From Armigeres subalbatus (Eukaryota; Arthropoda; Insecta; Diptera; Culicidae): a stretch of DNA of 64,000 nucleotides. Under the pieces are notes generated by a model, which saw only the letters and a list, made by a program, of their open reading frames with translations, had not been told where the DNA came from and ran no database searches. Each line of letters opens with the position of its first letter. The first letter of the stretch is position 1. Below, piece by piece: positions 58,717 to 64,000 of this stretch. The DNA is taken from assembly GCF_024139115.2 (NCBI RefSeq), contig NC_085141.1, positions 372,705,925 through 372,769,924 of the forward strand. The letters are read 5' to 3'. The position numbers and the translations under genes were made by a program.

Positions 58717-60015
58717 CACTGGAGCCGTTTTTAACGCGGGGGATACGTTCCGCGTAAATCAATACTGCGTAAATCCCAAAAATCTTGTAAAAACGACTTC
58801 ACTAAAAATTGATTTTTGGCAATTCCTGATCATAATACCTGGTTTACAGTTGTCATTTGAGTGATAAAACGGCCTACTTTTCCATACCAACAGAATGGGT
58901 GCTTTAATGACCATTATGCAACTCAAATGGGTTAGATAATATTCATTATAGCACTCATTTGGGTGCTATAATGAAAAACCTACATTGGGACAGTAGTTAC
59001 ATGGCTACATTTAGCTGAATTAGTTTGGGTGAGTGTTTAAATAGTGTACTCTAAGCGTCTCGTAATGAATGAAATGGTTTGTTGGACATAACATCACAAT
59101 TTTCCAAAGGCAATTGCATCCATCGCTTCATAGCTTTTCAAGCTATGCAATTTGGCACGATAAGATGGAATCTTATTGTTCTCTGCCGCAACATAATTTA
59201 TTGGCATGAATGATCATGTGGAGTAAATTCGATTGAACAATTTTGGTATAGATTTATCATATTAAAGACCATTTTTCGTCATTGCAAAAAATAGCGTGTG
59301 TAACTCGTTGCAAAACTCGATTTTTTCAGCACTCGTAGTATTTATCCAACTCGGCAAGCCTCGTTGGATAAACGTACAACTCGTGCTGAAAAAATCATCT
59401 TTTTGCAACTAGTTGCACAAACTACTATTTCGTGGTTTTCACGTGTTTCCTAACCTTTTTGAAAAACGACTTTTATTTTTTAAAAATATCGGTTTTCGCT
59501 ATTTTTAGGCGTAACCAAAGGTCTGTCGACCTGTTTCAAATATGGTGCATGCTCCTTGTGCTACATAGAATAGAATGTGTAGAAAGCACATCTTCTAGGT
59601 CATCCAAAACATTTCTTGAGTAAGGCCTTTTGATCTACACGCGTAACCAAAGGTCTGACGACATGTTTCAATTCCTGCAGCAAGGCATGTCGATCTATAC
59701 GTGTAAGCAAAGTTAGTTTCAAATATATTTTATGCTCCTTGTGGTACATGGAATAAATTCCGAGACGGCTGTGGCCAAATGACCTTCGGGACTGACGGCA
59801 TTGGCTCTAATGACCCAGCATCGTACCTCCATTAAATACTCTAAGTGTTTTCCCTTGAAACAGACTTAGAATATTTTTTGAAAACCGCGTAAAAACGACT
59901 TTTGCAAAAATCAACTTTTAACGATTTTCACGTGATTTCAAGACTTTTTTGAAAAGTCGTGTGAAAAATTAAATCCGCGTAAATCCCAAAAACCGCGTAA
60001 AAAGAGACCCCAGTG
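58717..60015. mobile_element. 1.3-kb TA-type MITE
   Basis: TA|CACTGGAG...CCCAGTG|TA ends. Subterminal CGCGTAAATCCCAAAAA motifs are inverted between the two ends. GCGTAACCAAAGGTCTG occurs near 59511 and 59641. No transposase frame. Confidence 0.72.
59295..59428. mobile_element. Hairpin MITE nested in the 1.3-kb element
   Basis: ATTTTTTCAGCACTCGTAGT...TTATCCAACTCGG is mirrored by CGTTGGATAAACGTACAACTC...GCTGAAAAAATCAT (first 20 bases paired in part). GTTGCA words extend the pairing outward. Confidence 0.7.
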
Positions 60016-60339
60016 TATACCTACTTAGAGATACATATTATGAAACGCCCCAAGCACAATCAGGGCCGCTAAGAGAACTAGAATGTAAATGGAAAATCTG
60101 GATAAAAATCAAAATAAAAAAAAAACATTTTTTAGGTCGGAACTCAACATTGTTTAAAAATTCTGATTGATTCACCTTGTTTGTGCATTTTTCGTGCATA
60201 GGAAATACATTCAAGTTTTTTTTTCACACGGTTTGGTTTTAGTCAATTAAGACCTTTTCGTCAATGAAACTGTAAATCATTCTAACGAAAAAAATCAAAG
60301 AAAGTTAAGGTGGTATTTAAAAAGCTGTGGGAGTTCAGG

Positions 60340-60631
60340 GGCCCTCCTTAGCCGTGCGTTAAGACGCGCGGCTACAAAGCAAAACCATGCTGAGGGTGGC
60401 TGGGTTCGATTCCCGGTACCGGTCTAGGCAATTATCGGATTGGAAATTGTCTCGACTTCCCTGGGCATAAAAGTATCATCGTGTTAGCCTCATGATATAC
60501 GAATGCAAAAATGGTAACCTGGCTTAGAAACCTCGCAGTTAATAACTGTGGAAGTGCTTAATGAACACTAAGCTGCGAGGCGGCTCTGTCCCAGTGTGGG
60601 AATGTAATGCCAATAAGAAGAAGAAGAAGGA
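60340..60631 (+). mobile_element. Feilai-like SINE, copy 5
   Basis: Full-length plus-strand copy from GGCCCTCCTTAGCCGTGCG to (AAG)n, with box B GGTTCGATTCCCGG. Duplication AGTTCAGG at 60332-60339 and 60632-60639. Confidence 0.92.
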
Positions 60632-60754
60632 AGTTCAGGCAAACCGAGAAATTCATCAATGCCAACCGTGTGAAAAAACTGGACGTTCTAAAGAAATTTG
60701 AGTGAGATTTTATTAGCGTTTTAAATCTTATTTTGGCCATAACTTTTGATACCC

Positions 60755-60810
60755 GGAGACGAGCCAGCCTCGGGCTGCAAGTCTCCTTAATAAAGACAAA
60801 AAAAAACTTT
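60755..60810 (+). mobile_element. 3' tail of a non-LTR element
   Basis: GGAGACGAGCCAGCCTCGGG, then CAAGTCTCCTTAATAAAGAC and an A tract. The tail contains an AATAAA signal. Confidence 0.55.
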
Positions 60811-60824
60811 TGATACCTACAGGG

Positions 60825-60885
60825 TTTTTACGAAGATCCTGGAATATTTCCCGCGCCAAATCCGCGCGACCTAGAACTAAATTTT
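60825..60885. mobile_element. hAT-like edge related to 28.73-28.82 kb
   Basis: CAGGGTTTTTACGAAGATCC, then ATATTTCCCGCGCC and AAATCCGCGCGACC. The complement follows the order of motifs at 28735-28822. Confidence 0.5.
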
Positions 60886-61189
60886 AAGCGTATACACGTG
60901 AAATATCAATTTTAGTTACAAAAAAAAGCTTCAATTTTGCACATGTTTGTACCAAATTGAAAATAGGACCAAGAAAATCGCAGTTAATTCAACAACCCTC
61001 AACGACCATCTAAGTTTTCACCACTAGAAATACTGAAGCTAAGTAAACAAGAACTAAACAGCCTAAACTATTTCAATACGCACCGATTTTTTAATGGAAT
61101 TAGTGGAATTCGGCACAAAGATGCATTGATATACAAGAAATGTTTAGGCCAGATTTGATCATAATTGATTATAGATAAACTTGGCAAAT

Positions 61190-61860
61190 AATTTGAAAAA
61201 ATCTTCCGGAAACGTGCTTCATTCGTGCGAAGATTCATCCCGGAAATTCCTGTGGTAAGTCTCCCGGGATTTATCCTGTATTTTTTCATGTAAATGTTTG
61301 CAGCAATCCTACTGCTTGTGGAACTTCTGTGGAACAATTTGTTAAAAATTCAAGTAAATTATTCAAAAACAACCTGCGGAAAATCTTTAGAGACTACATG
61401 CGGACATCCCTTCATTAATTCCTGCGGAAAACGATTTGGAAATTCATGCAGAAATTGACTGCGGGTGACTTGCTGCGTAAAAACTTCCGAACTACATTTC
61501 GTCAAATTCGAGGCGCAATTTGTTTTTTTTTTTTACAGATATTCCTGTGATTACAGCTAAGAAAATGTTTGAGAAAATCGTAACGTAATTCTTGCGAAAA
61601 TTTCTCTGGGAATCTGGGAAAAAAATCTTCCGCACATACATTCGAAATTTACATCATGAATTCCTATGGAAGTCGATTTATAAATTTCTGAGATTTACTT
61701 TGGTGAATGCCGGTGGACAATATTCCAGGAATTCTTTCGTAAATTCAAGGCAACATTACTGCAAACTTTTTTGCAGTAATTGCTGCGGTCAGTGCTTCAA
61801 GAATTTCCGCAAAAATTCCCCCCAATTTTCTTATATAATTTTTCGGATTCTAAATGCTGC
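61190..61860. repeat. Degenerate AATTCCTGCGGAAA-type minisatellite
   Basis: Loose units built on ATTCCTGCGGAAAAT and GAATTTCCGC words, similar in style to 25.8-26.6 kb. Frames are by-products. Confidence 0.5.
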
Positions 61861-61959
61861 AGAATAACTCTTTAGGCTGTAGACATTTATTTATTACATT
61901 CTTCATATAATCCTTTTGAAGATCACCTTTAAATATTTGAACAAATTTAAGCGGAAGCA

Positions 61960-62480
61960 CTTACACGTCGAAGACGAAGGCGCATAATGACTGGAAATCG
62001 TACGTACTTTGGACTCCGTAAGACGCTACGATCGAATAGAGTTCGCCGCCGTACCAAACTGACTATCTACAAAACGCTTATAAGACCGGTAGTTCTCTAC
62101 GGACACGAGACCTGGACGATGCTCGTGGAGGACCAACGCGCACTGGGAGTTTTTGAAAGGAAAGTGTTGCGTACCATCTATGGTGGGGTGCAGATGGCGG
62201 ACAGTACGTGGAGGAGGCGAATGAACCACGAGTTGCATCAGCTGTTGGGAGAACAATCCATCGTTCACACCGCGAAAATCGGAAGACTGCGGTGGGCCGG
62301 GCACGTAGCCAGAATGTCGGACAGTAATCCGGTGAAAATGGTTCTCGACAACGATCCGACGGGAACAAGAAGGCGAGGTGCATAGCGGGCAAGGTGGATC
62401 GATCAGGTGGAGGACGATTTGCGGACCCTCCGCAGACTACGTGGTTGGCGAAGTGCAGCCATTTGTAATTGTAAGCATCT
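61960..62480 (+). pseudogene. 5'-truncated non-LTR ORF2 C-terminus
   Basis: RTYFGLRKTLRSNRVRRRTK, YKTLIRPVVLYGHETWT, VFERKVLRTIYGGVQMAD, RRRMNHELHQLLGE, KIGRLRWAGHVARM, GTRRRGA, then TAG at 62383 where the 40.4-kb copy has Gln, then RARWIDQVEDDLRTLRRLRG. The same family as 40415-40771 and about 90 percent alike in the shared part. It is extended further upstream but has lost its final codons near 62455. Confidence 0.88.
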
Positions 62481-64000
62481 TGTGTTGTTTGGTTTTAGTA
62501 TTTTTAGAGCCCCATTGTAGTTTAACTTATTATGCATTGCATTGAGGTGTGTGGAATTTTCCCAAACTAATGCAAATTATTTGTAAACAAAAAGACGCGG
62601 TCCACTTGAGGTCTAATTATATAGTACTGTCATTAGATGTGACAATGGGTTTAGGAGATTAAAAATGGGTCAACGCTTTCATGGATAGTAGAGAAGTCGA
62701 ATAGCAAAAGTTTATAGTTGTTCATTCAATCCGTTCGCCAAGCGTTCTAATCTGTTGTTGAAATAATGACCTGGTCGCAATGTTCACCCCGATGTGAAGC
62801 ATTGTCGCCCTCGATGACGGTAAACTAATTTCTCGAGACGCGCATCTTTCGAGTAATCACCAGCCTCCTAGGATTGCGTCACGTTCATTGACGTAACTGT
62901 ACACACTTCATATTTTTTTCATTCATAGAATCGGTATTTTTAAAATGCCGTGCCAAAAGCGTTCACAAAAGCGCCAAAAATTCAACCCACGAATATAACA
63001 TACGTACGAACATAACACATGTCTCGTCTAGTTTAGTCGTCGGTCGCGCCGTTACTCAACATTAGCAATAATATACTACGTCGTTCTTCACCAATATTTT
63101 GCGTGTCTTTGAAAATTCTCGCTTAATTGGAAAATGAAACGCATTCTAATTGTTTACCGATCCCATCAACATCAATTTGTGGCTTATGTGACAGGCGTCG
63201 ACAGGTCACGCGACCGGACCTTTGAGTAGATCCAGTAACCACCACTCACCAGCGACTAATAAAATCGATGGCATGTCCGCATACGGAATCCTTCCATGAC
63301 CTATCTTGTTTTGTTTTCTACGCATTGATGTATGATGAACGAATAAAACAAGAAAATTCTTAATTGAACTGATCATTCATTGAAACTCATATTAGCTCAT
63401 ATCTGTGATTGCGATGAATACATTTAAATTTCGGCGACGACGCGGCGCGACGCACAGTGCTTTGATCGTATGGAATCACGGGTCAAAAATCATAATAAAG
63501 AGCCACGCAGAATAGGTACGTTTGCGTACGTTTTGACAGTTTTCCCAGGGAAAAACTGTCAAAACGCACGCAAACGTATCCATTGTGCTTGGCCCATAAG
63601 TGTCACGAAGGTTTAATTTTTCTTCTTCGAAATATTAAACTGTGAAAAACAGGAGTCTTCTAGAAAACTTGTTCATACATAGTTGGCTTGTCAGACGATC
63701 AGGCCATTTTCCGCCAGCGACGATTTCAAACCGCGACAGTCGACCAAGGGGATTAGATGTCTAGTCTACTTGATTTGATTAAATTTGAAATTATTTGTTT
63801 TGCTTTTGTCCAAAGGATGGGGCACTGTGAGCCACACCGGTAAATGTGGCTGCTGAGAAAATTGATCGCGGTTGTCATGCAACCAAGTTATTCTTATTTT
63901 GAGGATTGTGAGACACACCCCAAACCGATTATTGACGAGGAAAGTTGGGATTGGGTAAAATGACCAATATTAGACTTCGAACGAACGAATAAATAAACTT
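62481..64000. other. Mostly unique DNA, no gene recognised
   Basis: No open frame of note on either strand. 62740-63280 is somewhat GC-richer and non-repetitive. It holds one hairpin element (63514-63581). Confidence 0.4.
63514..63581. mobile_element. 68-bp near-perfect hairpin
   Basis: GGTACGTTTGCGTACGTTTT then GACAGTTTTCCC is followed by its complement (GGGAAAAACTGTC, AAAACGCACGCAAACGTATC). The loop is almost absent. Confidence 0.85.

Overview
The window looks like culicine mosquito DNA, most likely Aedes. It is AT-rich, poor in genes, and full of nested transposable elements. The best taxonomic clue is five copies of a tRNA-derived SINE of about 290 bp: a box-B-like tRNA promoter, a conserved unrelated body, and a GAA-triplet tail. 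That architecture is the one described for Feilai of Aedes aegypti. R1-like, hAT, pogo-like and Mutator-like pieces and many hairpin MITEs agree. I see no bacterial or viral gene content and no CRISPR array. The species call is an inference.

Layout. 1-6.4 kb: wrecks of R1-clade non-LTR retrotransposons on the minus strand (a reverse transcriptase fragment split by a SINE, then an ORF1 joined to the ORF2 C-terminus), carrying two further DNA-element insertions. 7.2-8.1 kb: the only convincing host-gene piece, a first coding exon on the plus strand (7550-7820) ending in a good splice donor. Most of what follows could be intron. 10.2-15.1 kb: minisatellite A, 23-bp units arranged as a 3.4-kb imperfect palindrome followed by direct higher-order copies. 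15.3-25 kb: MITEs inside MITEs plus SINEs. 25-28.9 kb: a decayed hAT transposase region. 32.9-42 kb: minisatellite B, also 23-bp units, broken by a 4.8-kb hAT-like insertion, a 5'-truncated non-LTR copy and a MITE. 42-43 kb: a satellite of about 145 bp. 45-50 kb: non-LTR relics, a long foldback, an 11-bp AATCC-type repeat and another satellite of about 150 bp. 53.2-58.6 kb: minisatellite C, about 5.4 kb of 24-bp units. 58.7-64 kb: a MITE, a SINE, a non-LTR relic and mostly unique DNA.

The most unusual signal is shared by the three minisatellites. They differ in sequence, but each unit is a short inverted repeat plus a 4-7 bp spacer: A is GGGATTC-5-GAATCCC, B is GGATT-8-AATCC, C is GAGGCTT-TGG-AAGCCTC. 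Every array would therefore make a string of tiny hairpins if transcribed, and array A would in addition fold into one hairpin about 1.5 kb long. The huge open frames across these arrays follow from repeat length and lack of stops. I do not call them proteins.
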